IMG/VR virus record: IMGVR_UViG_3300031576_000037
Coordinates: 1 to 64,000 of that record
Source of the DNA: a virus
Direction: 5' to 3' (one strand)
Length of the DNA stretch: 64,000 bases
Below the pieces are notes generated by a model. That model was not told where the DNA came from. It saw only the letters and a list, made by a program, of their open reading frames with translations, and did no database searches. Position numbers and translations under genes: made by a program. This document shows, one piece after another, positions 1-7,425 of this stretch; position 1 is the stretch's first letter; each line of letters opens with the position of its first letter.

Positions 1-192
1 CTGAGCCGGCAGCAACTCAGTGGGCTGAGCCGCGAGCAACTCAGTTGGCTGAGCCGCGAGCAACTCAGTGGGCTGAGCCGCGAGCAACTCAGTTGGCTGA
101 GCCGCGAGCAACTCAGTTGGCTGAGCCGCGAGCAACTCAGTTGGCTGAGCCGCGAGCAACTCAGTGGGCTGAGCCGCGAGCAACTCAGTGGG
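1..192. repeat. Eight 24-bp tandem repeats
   Basis: Units begin at 1, 25, 49, 73, 97, 121, 145 and 169, and a ninth breaks off at 193-202. Units are almost identical; the main difference is T or G near the end of the unit, which changes Trp to Gly in the LSREQLS(W/G) frame. Adjacent units also create CTCAG-N4-CTGAG inverted repeats, so each junction could form a short hairpin. A second plus frame (AEPRATQ repeats) is also open. The array may continue left of the window. Confidence 0.95.
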
Positions 193-540
193 CTGAGCCG
201 CGGGTCTGCGCCCAAGGTGTCCCGCTTATACGCGACAATGGCAGATGCGCTCGCGGCGCAGCGCCGCCAGTTAGATCAATCAACGTTCGGCCCGGACAGC
301 GATCCGGGGAGCAATCTTTGCGCGACGCCCATGTGCATTGCCGGCCACACTGTAAATCTGGCGGGGGAAGCCGGATATAAGCTGGCAGCGCAGGTTGGGT
401 TCGCCACCGCCGCACTGCTGATCCATCGGCAGACTTATGGCGATGCGCCGCCGCCACGTTACGATAATTATCCGAATGAGTGGGCGCTCGCCTACGTAGA
501 GATGATGGCGGAACGTGAGCGGCAGGCTGAGGTTAGATAG
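1..540 (+). CDS. 5'-truncated protein with octapeptide tandem repeats
   Basis: The frame is open from the first base. Residues 1 to about 64 are eight copies of LSREQLS followed by W or G; a non-repetitive domain follows, with a C-x4-C-x3-H segment (CATPMCIAGH) and a C-terminus rich in aromatic and acidic residues. Similar C/H/G cores occur in small phage hypotheticals, but I can assign no function. The true start is probably left of the window. Alternatives are GTG 217 or ATG 238; neither has a good ribosome binding site, and choosing either would make the repeats non-coding. The next gene starts 95 bases downstream on the same strand. Confidence 0.6.
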   Translation: MSRQQLSGLSREQLSWLSREQLSGLSREQLSWLSREQLSWLSREQLSWLSREQLSGLSREQLSGLSRGSAPKVSRLYATMADALAAQRRQLDQSTFGPDSDPGSNLCATPMCIAGHTVNLAGEAGYKLAAQVGFATAALLIHRQTYGDAPPPRYDNYPNEWALAYVEMMAERERQAEVR

Positions 541-635
541 CAGTTCGCCCGCCAGCGTTCGCGGGCAGGGAAGCGGGCCGCATAGTAACTGCCAGCGATG
601 CCCCGGTTGGCCATCAGTTAAGGAGTAATGCTGTA

Positions 636-1529
636 ATGAATACAACAAAACAGGTAGAAGAAATCAACTGGAACGGCGTAGACGAAAGCGCGCAGGATCG
701 GATGTCGCTGCAATTGCCGCTCGTTTTTTGGCGGCACGGCAAGAAGGACATGAAAGAGTTGGGCGAGCAAAGCCTGGCCTATCGCGGCGGGCTGTTCTTC
801 GGCTTTGACGCCGCTGGCGAAGGGGCGACAATTGAGCTTTGGAGTGAGGCCAGGTTTGAAGGCGAGAAAGGCGAAGTGCGCGGGCTGGCCGCTTCCGTCG
901 CCGATCTTGCGTTTGTCCGTTCGCGCCGCCGCTGGTTCCGCCGCGACTCTGACAGCGACCGCACGGAGTTTCGCCCGTGGAGCGGCTACCAGGCGGGCTT
1001 TCGCGGACAGCTTCAGATTGTTGGCTTCGTCAAAGGCTATGAGCTTCCCGTGTGCTTCTCGTTCAAGGGATTGCTCGGCCAAGCCATTGAAGCGGTTCAG
1101 CGTGAGCACTTATCCAAGGTCGTTGCGCTGATCAACCGCACAGCGCCAGAAGGGAAGTCGCTGCCGCCTTACGCCGTCTGGACGCGGATCAAAAGTGGCA
1201 AACACGAGCGCGTTGGTAGCGGGCGGGATACGTCGGAAGTGACGATGCCGGAGATTTTCTTGCCGCCAGCGGTTGATCTGGCATTCGCTCGCTCTCGCTT
1301 TGTCGGCAATGAAAACTTAGCGCGCTTTCAGGAGCTTTACCTTGGGGCGGCGGATTGGGCAAGGGAATGGGATTATCCGGGGATGAACGGTGACGCCAAG
1401 CACGCGCCGGATACTGCATCTCAGCCGCCGCGCGCGATAGCGACAGGTGCGCAGGCAACAAGTGAGTCGAATGACTATATGCCAGATTTTGAGGGCGCGC
1501 CGCCGGATGACGATGAGCCGCCCTTTTGA
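636..1529 (+). CDS. Phage protein with SSB-like acidic C-terminal tip
   Basis: 297 residues. The body is a mixed alpha/beta domain I cannot assign. The last 40 residues are Pro/Ala/Asp-rich and probably disordered, ending in PDDDEPPF. This closely resembles the DDDIPF tip of bacterial single-stranded DNA-binding proteins, which recruits repair and replication partners. A phage single-strand-binding or recombination accessory protein is therefore a reasonable inference, though no OB-fold is obvious by eye. The start ATG is preceded by TAAGGAGTAAT, the same type of ribosome site used by the capsid gene. A 32-residue Cys-rich ORF overlaps its end. Confidence 0.75.
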   Translation: MNTTKQVEEINWNGVDESAQDRMSLQLPLVFWRHGKKDMKELGEQSLAYRGGLFFGFDAAGEGATIELWSEARFEGEKGEVRGLAASVADLAFVRSRRRWFRRDSDSDRTEFRPWSGYQAGFRGQLQIVGFVKGYELPVCFSFKGLLGQAIEAVQREHLSKVVALINRTAPEGKSLPPYAVWTRIKSGKHERVGSGRDTSEVTMPEIFLPPAVDLAFARSRFVGNENLARFQELYLGAADWAREWDYPGMNGDAKHAPDTASQPPRAIATGAQATSESNDYMPDFEGAPPDDDEPPF

Positions 1530-1611
1530 TCTTGATCCGGCAGCCTGCGCCTACGAGCCGCCCTGCGCGGTCTGCATCGAACGGAGTTGCGCGAATTGGC
1601 GTGAATGCTGA
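1513..1611 (+). CDS. Tiny Cys-rich ORF with PPCAVCI motif
   Basis: 32 residues with six cysteines: after a short N-terminus comes PPCAVCIERSC and a final Cys. It overlaps the end of the preceding gene by 17 bases in another frame. The motif, and 20 identical bases encoding it, recur at 6668-6687 in another small ORF, which supports selection for the peptide or duplication of the segment. Function unknown; a small metal-binding peptide is possible. Confidence 0.4.
   Translation: MSRPFDLDPAACAYEPPCAVCIERSCANWREC
1558..1577 (+). repeat. 20-bp direct repeat copy 1 (left of cargo)
   Basis: Identical over 20 bases to 6668-6687. The two copies bracket the transposon, tRNA-like, P63C and methyltransferase cargo, about 5.1 kb apart. 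In both places the sequence encodes PPCAVCI in the same frame relative to the repeat. Confidence 0.8.
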
Positions 1612-1685
1612 GGCTGAAGCGCAATAGCGCCAGCTTTTCGCTGGCACGGATTAATAGCGCAGGGAACTTAGTGACGCGACAACCG

Positions 1686-2699
1686 ATGTTACCGACAGAG
1701 AAGGATGCGATTAGGCACTATTCCAACCTTGACGCCTGCCTGGAATTCCTGATCCCGATTCGCTGGCCTGATGGCATCACCTGCCCGGATTGCAACGGCG
1801 TTGAGCATAGCTTTCTGAGCACGCGCCATATCTGGAAATGCCGCGAGTGCAAAAAGCAATTCAGTGTCAAGCAGGGAACCGTGATGGAAGATTCGCCGCT
1901 CGGTCTGGACAGGTGGCTCTGCGCCATTTGGATGATCGCCAATGCGAAAAATGGGATTAGCTCTTGGGAGATTCATCGCGCGCTTGGTATCACTCAGAAA
2001 TCCGCGTGGTTTCTCCTACACCGAATCCGCTTGGCGATGGCTACGGGGACATTCTTGAAACTCTCCGGCCAGGTTGAAGCGGATGAAACCTTCGTTGGCG
2101 GCAAGGCGAAGTTTATGCACAAAGAGCGCAGAGAGCAATTGATTCAGGGCCGGGGGCCAGTGGGCAAGGCAATTGTTATGGGCTTGCTTGAACGCACACC
2201 CGACAAAGACAAGGCCAGCCAGATCACGGCAATGGTTGTCCCGAATCGCACTGCGGAAACCCTACAAGAGAAAGTGCGCGAGAACGTTGAACCCGGTTCT
2301 GAGATGCTGACTGATGAATGGGTTGGCTATAATGGCCTTGAGCCTGAGTACGTGCACAGCGTCATCAATCACGCGGTCAAATACGTTGATGGTCACATCC
2401 ACACCAACGGGACTGAGAACTTCTGGACATTATTCAAACGCTGCATCAAAGGCACGTATGTTTCAGTTGAATGTGATCACCTTTTCCGTTATCTTGATGA
2501 AGAGATGTTTCGCTTTAACGAGCGAAAGACCAAAGACAAAGACCGCTTCGTTAAGGCGGTGAGCGGTATCAATGGCCGTCGCGTCACTTACAAGCAATTG
2601 ATTGATCGCGGTGATGAGCCTGTGGGCAGACGCGGCAGATTGCCGAAGCTGAAGAGACATGAAAACAGACAAGAAAAAGCAGCCGGAGAGCGAAGCTGA
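1686..2699 (+). CDS. IS1595-family transposase
   Basis: 337 residues from the ATG at 1686, chosen because the protein then begins as the family usually does; an upstream ATG at 1605 adds 27 atypical residues. An N-terminal zinc ribbon (CPDC and CREC pairs) is followed by a helix-turn-helix region and a DDE catalytic core. Candidate catalytic residues are D in VEADETF, D in LTDEWVGY and E in NGTENFW. It appears intact, so it may be active. It lies between phage-type genes and the tRNA-like sequence and is followed by an overlapping companion ORF. Confidence 0.9.
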   Translation: MLPTEKDAIRHYSNLDACLEFLIPIRWPDGITCPDCNGVEHSFLSTRHIWKCRECKKQFSVKQGTVMEDSPLGLDRWLCAIWMIANAKNGISSWEIHRALGITQKSAWFLLHRIRLAMATGTFLKLSGQVEADETFVGGKAKFMHKERREQLIQGRGPVGKAIVMGLLERTPDKDKASQITAMVVPNRTAETLQEKVRENVEPGSEMLTDEWVGYNGLEPEYVHSVINHAVKYVDGHIHTNGTENFWTLFKRCIKGTYVSVECDHLFRYLDEEMFRFNERKTKDKDRFVKAVSGINGRRVTYKQLIDRGDEPVGRRGRLPKLKRHENRQEKAAGERS

Positions 2700-2820
2700 A
2701 TTTGAGAGCTTTGAAGACCTCACCAAGAAACTGATGGCCGTGTCGAAAGCTGAGATTGACGAAAAGGCCGCAGAACTGAAGAAAGCGAAACAGGCCAAGA
2801 AAGCCAAGCGTAAGAAATAG
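2659..2820 (+). CDS. IS1595-associated small lysine-rich protein
   Basis: 53 residues, starting MKTDKKK and ending with a run of Lys/Arg and Ala. The central segment FEDLTKKLMAVSKAEIDEK matches the short conserved proteins often encoded just after IS1595 transposases. It overlaps the transposase end by 41 bases in another frame. Role unknown; the basic tail suggests DNA or RNA contact. Confidence 0.7.
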   Translation: MKTDKKKQPESEAEFESFEDLTKKLMAVSKAEIDEKAAELKKAKQAKKAKRKK

Positions 2821-2824
2821 GGAG

Positions 2825-2895
2825 TGCGCCCGGAGGGATTCCAACCCTCGCTCACCCGATTACGAATCGGGGATTCACTTGCAATGAGCGGGCGC
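2825..2895 (-). tRNA. Degenerate tRNA-Thr(CGU)-like sequence
   Basis: On the minus strand a 7-bp acceptor stem GCGCCCG/CGGGCGC, an anticodon arm CCCGA-TTCGTAA-TCGGG (anticodon CGT, Thr) and a T-arm GAGGG-TTGGAAT-CCCTC can be drawn. The D-arm is damaged: about three bases between acceptor and D-stem are missing and there is no GG in the loop. The T-loop has G where the invariant C is expected, and CTCC replaces CCA. This is likely a decayed tRNA. Its 3' end lies five bases from the transposon companion gene, where integrases often leave att sites. Confidence 0.45.
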
Positions 2896-2901
2896 ACAAG
2901 A

Positions 2902-2927
2902 TAAGGGGTGACAGTTGTCACCCCTTA
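2902..2927. terminator. Bidirectional intrinsic terminator
   Basis: Perfect 12-bp stem TAAGGGGTGACA/TGTCACCCCTTA with a two-base loop, followed by a T-rich stretch on the plus strand. It lies between the plus-strand transposon genes and the convergent minus-strand P63C gene, where a shared terminator is expected. Confidence 0.75.
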
Positions 2928-2932
2928 TTCAT

Positions 2933-3868
2933 TTATTCATCACCTTCGGATTCATCGTCCGTATCCTCAAACAATGCTGGCTGTGGTGGTGGAAAATTGC
3001 GATTGAATAACCGCAGAAAAGCGCGCCAGTTTGGAGATACCCGCATCAATGCTGTCACAATTGCGACGTGTTTTTCTAAATGCGGTTGCCCAATATCGCC
3101 AGTGAGAAATCTATGGTGATGCACCTTCCGTCGCCCCTTCTCCGTGGGCGGATTTAACTTCTCAAGTTCCTGTCTGATATTAAATGGCAACTGGTCATAC
3201 ACGAGTATGTTTGTGAGTTTGCCAGCATAGCGTGGCCCCTGTGGCCCTTTTTGCTGATAGTCTATTTGATCGAATCTCCACCCGCGCAATCGAAACATTT
3301 CCCGATAAAACTCTTCAGGGAATTTTTCCGCCCACGGCAGTAGTTCCTTTGAGATGTACAGCCCTAACAATTGTCGCAGTTCGTCTTTTGGCCTTATGTC
3401 TTGATAACCAGTCGCCTCATCAATCAAAGCATCAATGGCAACTGATTGCAGAGCGTTGAGAACGATCTTGCATCGTTCGGCAATCGCAACCTGCTGCGCT
3501 CTTAGCTTAGCTCCCCCATACAGCGCATCTACATACACGCGGCAAACCAATGGGAAGATATTGCCCTTAAATCCGAACGCTGTGCCACGAAAACCTCCAC
3601 TCGACAAAGGCTTGAATCTTATCGGCTTCATCGACCGAACTAACTCATCGGAAATAAAAGATTTAAGGTTCTTTGCGGCTAAGAAAGGTGGGGTTTGCTC
3701 GACCGATGCTCCCTGGCCAGCAGGCGGATTTTTTGAGCGTCCCATAGCCTGAAGAAATCCAGCCTGAGTAATCACCCTTGATCCATCTTCAAGCACTGCG
3801 CAAGGAATGACTAGGTTGCCAATTTTCAATTCCCCTTCGTGAGTTGCTTTCAGAATTGTTTCACTCAT
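2933..3868 (-). CDS. P63C-domain protein
   Basis: 311 residues. The N-terminal ~90 residues (GELKIGNLVIPCAVLEDGSR, then a glycine-rich segment) precede the P63C region ending in LRGWRFDQ and PFNIRQELEKLNP stretches, with a very acidic tail. P63C was described by Iyer and colleagues as a C-terminal domain of phage and DNA-virus regulators, often next to DNA-binding domains. Here the likely DNA-binding partner is the overlapping upstream gene rather than a fused domain. Inference: the two act together as a regulator. Molecular function is not established. Confidence 0.8.
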   Translation of the reverse strand: MSETILKATHEGELKIGNLVIPCAVLEDGSRVITQAGFLQAMGRSKNPPAGQGASVEQTPPFLAAKNLKSFISDELVRSMKPIRFKPLSSGGFRGTAFGFKGNIFPLVCRVYVDALYGGAKLRAQQVAIAERCKIVLNALQSVAIDALIDEATGYQDIRPKDELRQLLGLYISKELLPWAEKFPEEFYREMFRLRGWRFDQIDYQQKGPQGPRYAGKLTNILVYDQLPFNIRQELEKLNPPTEKGRRKVHHHRFLTGDIGQPHLEKHVAIVTALMRVSPNWRAFLRLFNRNFPPPQPALFEDTDDESEGDE

Positions 3869-4286
3869 AAGTACCCCCGTTGACGTTATCTGGTAAACAA
3901 ACGATCTGATTTAGAATTGCCCGTTGATTTGCATCAGCCCAAGCTTGCCGGATTTGCATTGTGATTCTTGCAGCAGTGTTTTTGTTGATTTGAATCTGCT
4001 GCGCCAGATGTCGTATGGGCAACTGTCCCGGCGCGTGAGCGATTAGATAGATAGCGCAAAACCAAGTCTGAAGTGGTAAGCGGGTTTTATGAAAAATCGT
4101 ACCCACTGTCACGCTAAAAGCCGAATTGCACGGATTACAATGGTGCCTATTCTCTGTTGGGAGCGGTGTTGAAAAGCGCATCTTGCAATAAGGGCAGATC
4201 GGCTTGCCCTGCCATCGCAGTGTCTCTAAGAACAGAATGCAATCTGACTTATTTGGGAAAAGAGCGTCCATCGCATCCATATCCAT
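3861..4286 (-). CDS. Zinc-ribbon/HTH protein derived from an IS1595-type transposase
   Basis: 141 residues. The first ~65 form a zinc ribbon (CPYC and CNPC pairs) and the next ~50 a helix-turn-helix with the segment HLAQQIQINKNTAARI. Both match the N-terminal half of IS1595 transposases, such as the one at 1686, but the DDE catalytic core is absent. The stop overlaps the P63C start by 8 bases, implying coupled translation. It looks like a domesticated DNA-binding module rather than a broken transposase, because the P63C partner is intact and a promoter is visible upstream. Confidence 0.75.
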   Translation of the reverse strand: MDMDAMDALFPNKSDCILFLETLRWQGKPICPYCKMRFSTPLPTENRHHCNPCNSAFSVTVGTIFHKTRLPLQTWFCAIYLIAHAPGQLPIRHLAQQIQINKNTAARITMQIRQAWADANQRAILNQIVCLPDNVNGGTYE

Positions 4287-4310
4287 TGCTCATTACCTCA
4301 TGCGGGTAAG

Positions 4311-4339
4311 CTTATAGCAGCGTGATTGCCCGTTGTCAC
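4311..4339 (-). promoter_or_regulatory. Sigma70-like promoter for the P63C pair
   Basis: On the minus strand GTGACA, 17 bases, TATAAG; the -10 lies about 25 bases before the ATG at 4286. Each box matches consensus at five of six positions. A 17-base imperfect direct repeat (CTTCCTTTGGCTAGGAC / CTTCCTTTAGCTCAGAC) lies just upstream and could be an operator. Confidence 0.5.
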
Positions 4340-4519
4340 TTCCTTTGGCTAGGACAAATCACAGTTTTCTTCCTTTAGCTCAGACATCGCGTTTTATCTC
4401 TGCCGGTAGGTGGGGCGGATATACGCTAAAAGGTCGGTTGATTTCATCTTGATTTCAACTGGCCTTTGCTTTATGAGTTGCAGCGCATTCATGCTGAGAA
4501 TTTTGCCAGAGGTCATATA

Positions 4520-6151
4520 ATGCCGGACAATTGGAAGAATAAACTCTATTTCGGGGATAATCTCGGCATCCTGCGCGAGCACGTAGACGATGGGAGCGTA
4601 GACCTGATCTACCTTGACCCGCCTTTCAATTCAAACGCCAGTTACAATGTCCTTTTTCAAGAGAAGAGCGGGAAGAAATCCGCCGCACAGATCACGGCCT
4701 TTGAAGATACATGGCAATGGGGAATGGAGTCAGAGGAAGCTTTCCATGACATCGTAACCAGCGGACGGCGGAAAGTCGCAGACCTGATGCAAGCCTTAAG
4801 ATCGTTTCTGGGGCAAAGTGACATGATGGCATATCTGGCGATGATGACCCCGCGCCTGGTTGAACTGCACAGGACGTTGAAACCAACGGGCAGTCTATAT
4901 CTACATTGTGATCCAACGGCCAGCCATTACTTGAAGATTGTTTTAGATGGCGTGTTTGAAAAAGGCGGGTTCCGCAACGAAATTATCTGGCAGCGCACGA
5001 ATGCTCACAACATGCGAACAAAGGGATATGTCCGAGCGAATGACACTATTTTTTTCTATACGAAAACTGACCAATTCACCTTTAACGCACAATACACCGA
5101 ATATGGAATCGAACAGCTACGTAGGTTTAAGCCGGATGAAACCGGACGACTCTATAAAGCTGAAAATATGACGTTCTCAAATCCCAACCCAAACCGACAG
5201 TTTGAATGGAGAGGGGCACAACCCCCGCCAAATCGGTCATGGGGAGCCTCTTTAGAGCAGCTAGAAAAGTGGTACGCCGAAGGGCGCATTTTGTTAAAGA
5301 GAGACGGAACTCCGCGCCTAGATGGTTTGAAGATTTACCTAGACGAAACCAAAGGAAAGCCCCTTACTACCAATTGGACAGACATTGATAGAGTCAGCAA
5401 TACATCAGGGGAGCGTCTAGGCTATCCCACACAGAAGCCGGAAGCGTTGCTTGAGCGCATCATCCACGTCAACAGCAATGAAGGCGACGTTATACTAGAC
5501 CCATTCTGCGGATGCGGGACAGCCATAGCCGTCGCTGAGCGTCTGCATCGTTGTTGGATTGGAATTGATGTGACGCATCTGGCAATCACGCTTATTCGTC
5601 ATCGGCTTCAAGACGCATTTCAATCCGAACTCTCACCCTATGAAATCATAGGCGCGCCAACCGATACGCCGGGCGCAGAAGCATTGGCGCAGGTTGACCG
5701 CTACCAATTCCAATGGTGGGCATTGGGTTTGATCGGCGCGATGCCCGCGCAGGATAAAAAGAAGGGCGCAGATAGCGGCATAGACGGGTTCATCAATTTT
5801 TTCGAGGAGAAAAGCGAGAAGGCAAGGAAGATCGTTGTCCAGGTCAAAAGCGGGCATGTAAAAGTCTCAGACATCCGAGACCTGAAAGGGACAATGGAGC
5901 GCGAAAAAGCCGCAATCGGCGCTTTCATTACGCTGGAAACGCCAACCAAGCCAATGTTGACGGAAGCGGCGGCGGCTGGCTTCTATGAATCGCAATGGTT
6001 CGCTGGCCAGCAATTTCCGCGCTTACAAGTGCTCACTATTGAAGAGCTACTGAACGGCATGACGCTCAAATATCCACGCTTGCACGTCGAAACATTCAAG
6101 CGGGCAGAACGTCAAAGCAAATCGAAGACAAAACAAGAGAAGCTGTTTTAG
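4520..6151 (+). CDS. DNA methyltransferase fused to Mrr-like nuclease domain
   Basis: 543 residues from ATG 4520, which has AGAGG eight bases upstream; an earlier ATG at 4466 is possible. Motif IV (YLDPPF, about residue 31) precedes motif I (DPFCGCGTA, about residue 325), the order of beta-class amino-methyltransferases, which methylate adenine N6 or cytosine N4. The C-terminal ~150 residues contain SGIDGFI, then VVQVKSG, a D...QxK arrangement like Mrr-type restriction nucleases. This could be a single-chain modification/restriction protein; alternatively the C-domain is a DNA-binding relic. A paralogue runs off the right end of the window. Confidence 0.85.
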   Translation: MPDNWKNKLYFGDNLGILREHVDDGSVDLIYLDPPFNSNASYNVLFQEKSGKKSAAQITAFEDTWQWGMESEEAFHDIVTSGRRKVADLMQALRSFLGQSDMMAYLAMMTPRLVELHRTLKPTGSLYLHCDPTASHYLKIVLDGVFEKGGFRNEIIWQRTNAHNMRTKGYVRANDTIFFYTKTDQFTFNAQYTEYGIEQLRRFKPDETGRLYKAENMTFSNPNPNRQFEWRGAQPPPNRSWGASLEQLEKWYAEGRILLKRDGTPRLDGLKIYLDETKGKPLTTNWTDIDRVSNTSGERLGYPTQKPEALLERIIHVNSNEGDVILDPFCGCGTAIAVAERLHRCWIGIDVTHLAITLIRHRLQDAFQSELSPYEIIGAPTDTPGAEALAQVDRYQFQWWALGLIGAMPAQDKKKGADSGIDGFINFFEEKSEKARKIVVQVKSGHVKVSDIRDLKGTMEREKAAIGAFITLETPTKPMLTEAAAAGFYESQWFAGQQFPRLQVLTIEELLNGMTLKYPRLHVETFKRAERQSKSKTKQEKLF

Positions 6152-6219
6152 CGCAGCCAAGCACTTTGCGTCCTAAAGTCAGGTGAGCCAAGTATATTTT
6201 TACCCAACATTACTCGCGA

Positions 6220-6585
6220 TTGCATTATGCCGACGGGCGCCAACCGCTATTGTTTGTTGGGCCTGGTGAGAAGATGGTACTCATCACGCCCAACGCTGAT
6301 GCCTTGTTCGTCTGGCGGAAATTTATTTCCGGGGATAGGCAAGAGGGCGTCAATTGCGCGGTTTTTCGCAATGAATCGGCCAGATTGAGCAGCGAGTTGA
6401 TTGCAGTAGCGGAGAGGCTCGCTTGGCAGCGATGGCCTGGACGGCGGTTATACACCTATGTCAACCCGCGTAAGGTGCGCTCACAGAATCCGGGTTGTTG
6501 TTTTATGAAGGCGGGATGGCGAAAATGTGGAGAGACAAAACGCCATCGCCTGTTGATTTTTGAGCGTTGGCCAGACAACGCCTGA
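6220..6585 (+). CDS. Conserved small phage protein, start disrupted
   Basis: 121 residues from TTG 6220. The segments NCAVFRNES, YTYVNPRKVRS and FMKAGWRKCG are familiar from a widespread family of uncharacterised phage and bacterial proteins. The frame stays open upstream to a stop at 6184 and encodes plausible family sequence (YIFTQHYSRL) without ATG, GTG or TTG before residue 6220, so the natural start seems lost or is a rare codon. The damage sits next to the methyltransferase, consistent with the cargo having inserted against the 5' end of a phage gene. Confidence 0.65.
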   Translation: MHYADGRQPLLFVGPGEKMVLITPNADALFVWRKFISGDRQEGVNCAVFRNESARLSSELIAVAERLAWQRWPGRRLYTYVNPRKVRSQNPGCCFMKAGWRKCGETKRHRLLIFERWPDNA

Positions 6586-6703
6586 CGATAACGGGCTGAC
6601 GGCGGCGGGCGGCACGATCATCACTTCCGCCATCGCGCCTGCGCCCTGCGTCACCTGCACGGCTGACCCGCCCTGCGCGGTCTGCATTGGCGACTGTCTT
6701 TGA
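6560..6703 (+). CDS. Small Cys-motif protein (PPCAVCI)
   Basis: 47 residues from a TTG at 6560, ending in PCVTCTADPPCAVCIGDCL with five cysteines. The stop TGA shares its last base with the ATG of the next gene, suggesting translational coupling. The 20 bases encoding PPCAVCI are identical to those at 1558. The start codon is uncertain and overlaps the preceding gene by 26 bases. Confidence 0.4.
   Translation: MSVGQTTPDDNGLTAAGGTIITSAIAPAPCVTCTADPPCAVCIGDCL
6668..6687 (+). repeat. 20-bp direct repeat copy 2 (right of cargo)
   Basis: Same 20 bases as 1558-1577, again encoding PPCAVCI. Confidence 0.8.
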
Positions 6704-7032
6704 TGCAAATTCAGATGGGCAAGAATATGTGCGTAGCGAAGAGGATTCCTGATGGCGGTACTTGGAAGCCGCGCTCCTTGTTCACTCCTGCCCGCCTCGC
6801 CGTCCTCCAGGCGCTGGCCGACGGCTGGCAGATCGCCGTCTACGCCGACCAATCCGGACTGCGGTGGCGAAGCAATGACGGCAAACGCAGCTATCGGGGT
6901 TACGTCGTCCGCCCCGCCACGCTGCGGCCATTGATTGAGGCGGGATTGATTGGGGTCGTCGGTGAGGGCGGGAACCTGGCCAGGCTGACCGAGGCTGGGC
7001 GGAGAGCTTTGAAGTCAGCGCCGCCGGATTAG
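6703..7032 (+). CDS. Winged-helix-like small phage protein
   Basis: 109 residues from ATG 6703 (coupled TGATG overlap with the preceding ORF). The segment LFTPARLAVLQALADGW, a beta-like middle, TLRPLIEAGLI and a closing LTEAGRRAL give a winged-helix pattern of the kind in small DNA-binding phage proteins. The next gene has the same closing motif, so the two may be related regulators. No specific function. Confidence 0.6.
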   Translation: MQIQMGKNMCVAKRIPDGGTWKPRSLFTPARLAVLQALADGWQIAVYADQSGLRWRSNDGKRSYRGYVVRPATLRPLIEAGLIGVVGEGGNLARLTEAGRRALKSAPPD

Positions 7033-7040
7033 CAAACTAT

Positions 7041-7316
7041 ATGAAGCTATCAGCAAAAACACTCGCCGCCCTACAGATCATCCGCGCCCATCCCGGCATC
7101 CAGCCGCGCGAGTTTGCGCGTCTGATGTGGCCTGACTCCGATGGCTTCCGCCGCTCGTCCAGATGCGGACGCGGATCAAGCAGGGGCGGCGGCATGAATC
7201 TGGCGGGCGGCGGCTACCTGGGCAGGTTGCGCAGGTGCGGGCTGATTACGTGGGATCAGTCATTAACTGAGGCGGGACTAGAAGCTTTGGAGTCGCCGCA
7301 GAAGATGTGCAGATAA
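7041..7316 (+). CDS. Winged-helix-like small phage protein
   Basis: 91 residues. It starts with a helical segment (LAALQIIRAHPGIQPREFAR) like the first helices of MarR-type winged helices, has a Gly/Arg-rich loop, then LGRLRRCGLI and LTEAGLEAL, the recognition helix and wing positions. It follows the previous gene by 8 bases and is probably co-transcribed. Confidence 0.6.
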   Translation: MKLSAKTLAALQIIRAHPGIQPREFARLMWPDSDGFRRSSRCGRGSSRGGGMNLAGGGYLGRLRRCGLITWDQSLTEAGLEALESPQKMCR

Positions 7317-7425
7317 CGAACATTATCTTGACAACCGGCGCAGATAGTGCTGTCCTCTATCCATGGAAATCACTCCGCAGGATCAAGACCGATTATTATC
7401 AAATGACCGAGAAAGGTAGCACATT

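Larger units (their letters stand above)
1605..2820 (+). mobile_element. IS1595-family (ISXO2-like) insertion, ends not resolved
   Basis: Contains the transposase and the small lysine-rich companion gene commonly seen downstream of IS1595-type transposases. I could not define terminal inverted repeats or a target duplication by eye, so the limits are those of the coding content. A strong inverted repeat at 2902-2927 lies just beyond and might be related to the right end or simply be a terminator. Confidence 0.6.

Noticed and set aside
1-192. CRISPR array
   Set aside because: Units are contiguous without spacers.
45-380. AEPRATQ-repeat ORF
   Set aside because: Alternate frame of the 24-bp repeats; it loses protein-like composition after the repeats, and the LSREQLS frame continues into a plausible domain.
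7328-7425. Promoter with TTGACA at 7328
   Set aside because: No acceptable -10 at 16-18 bases.
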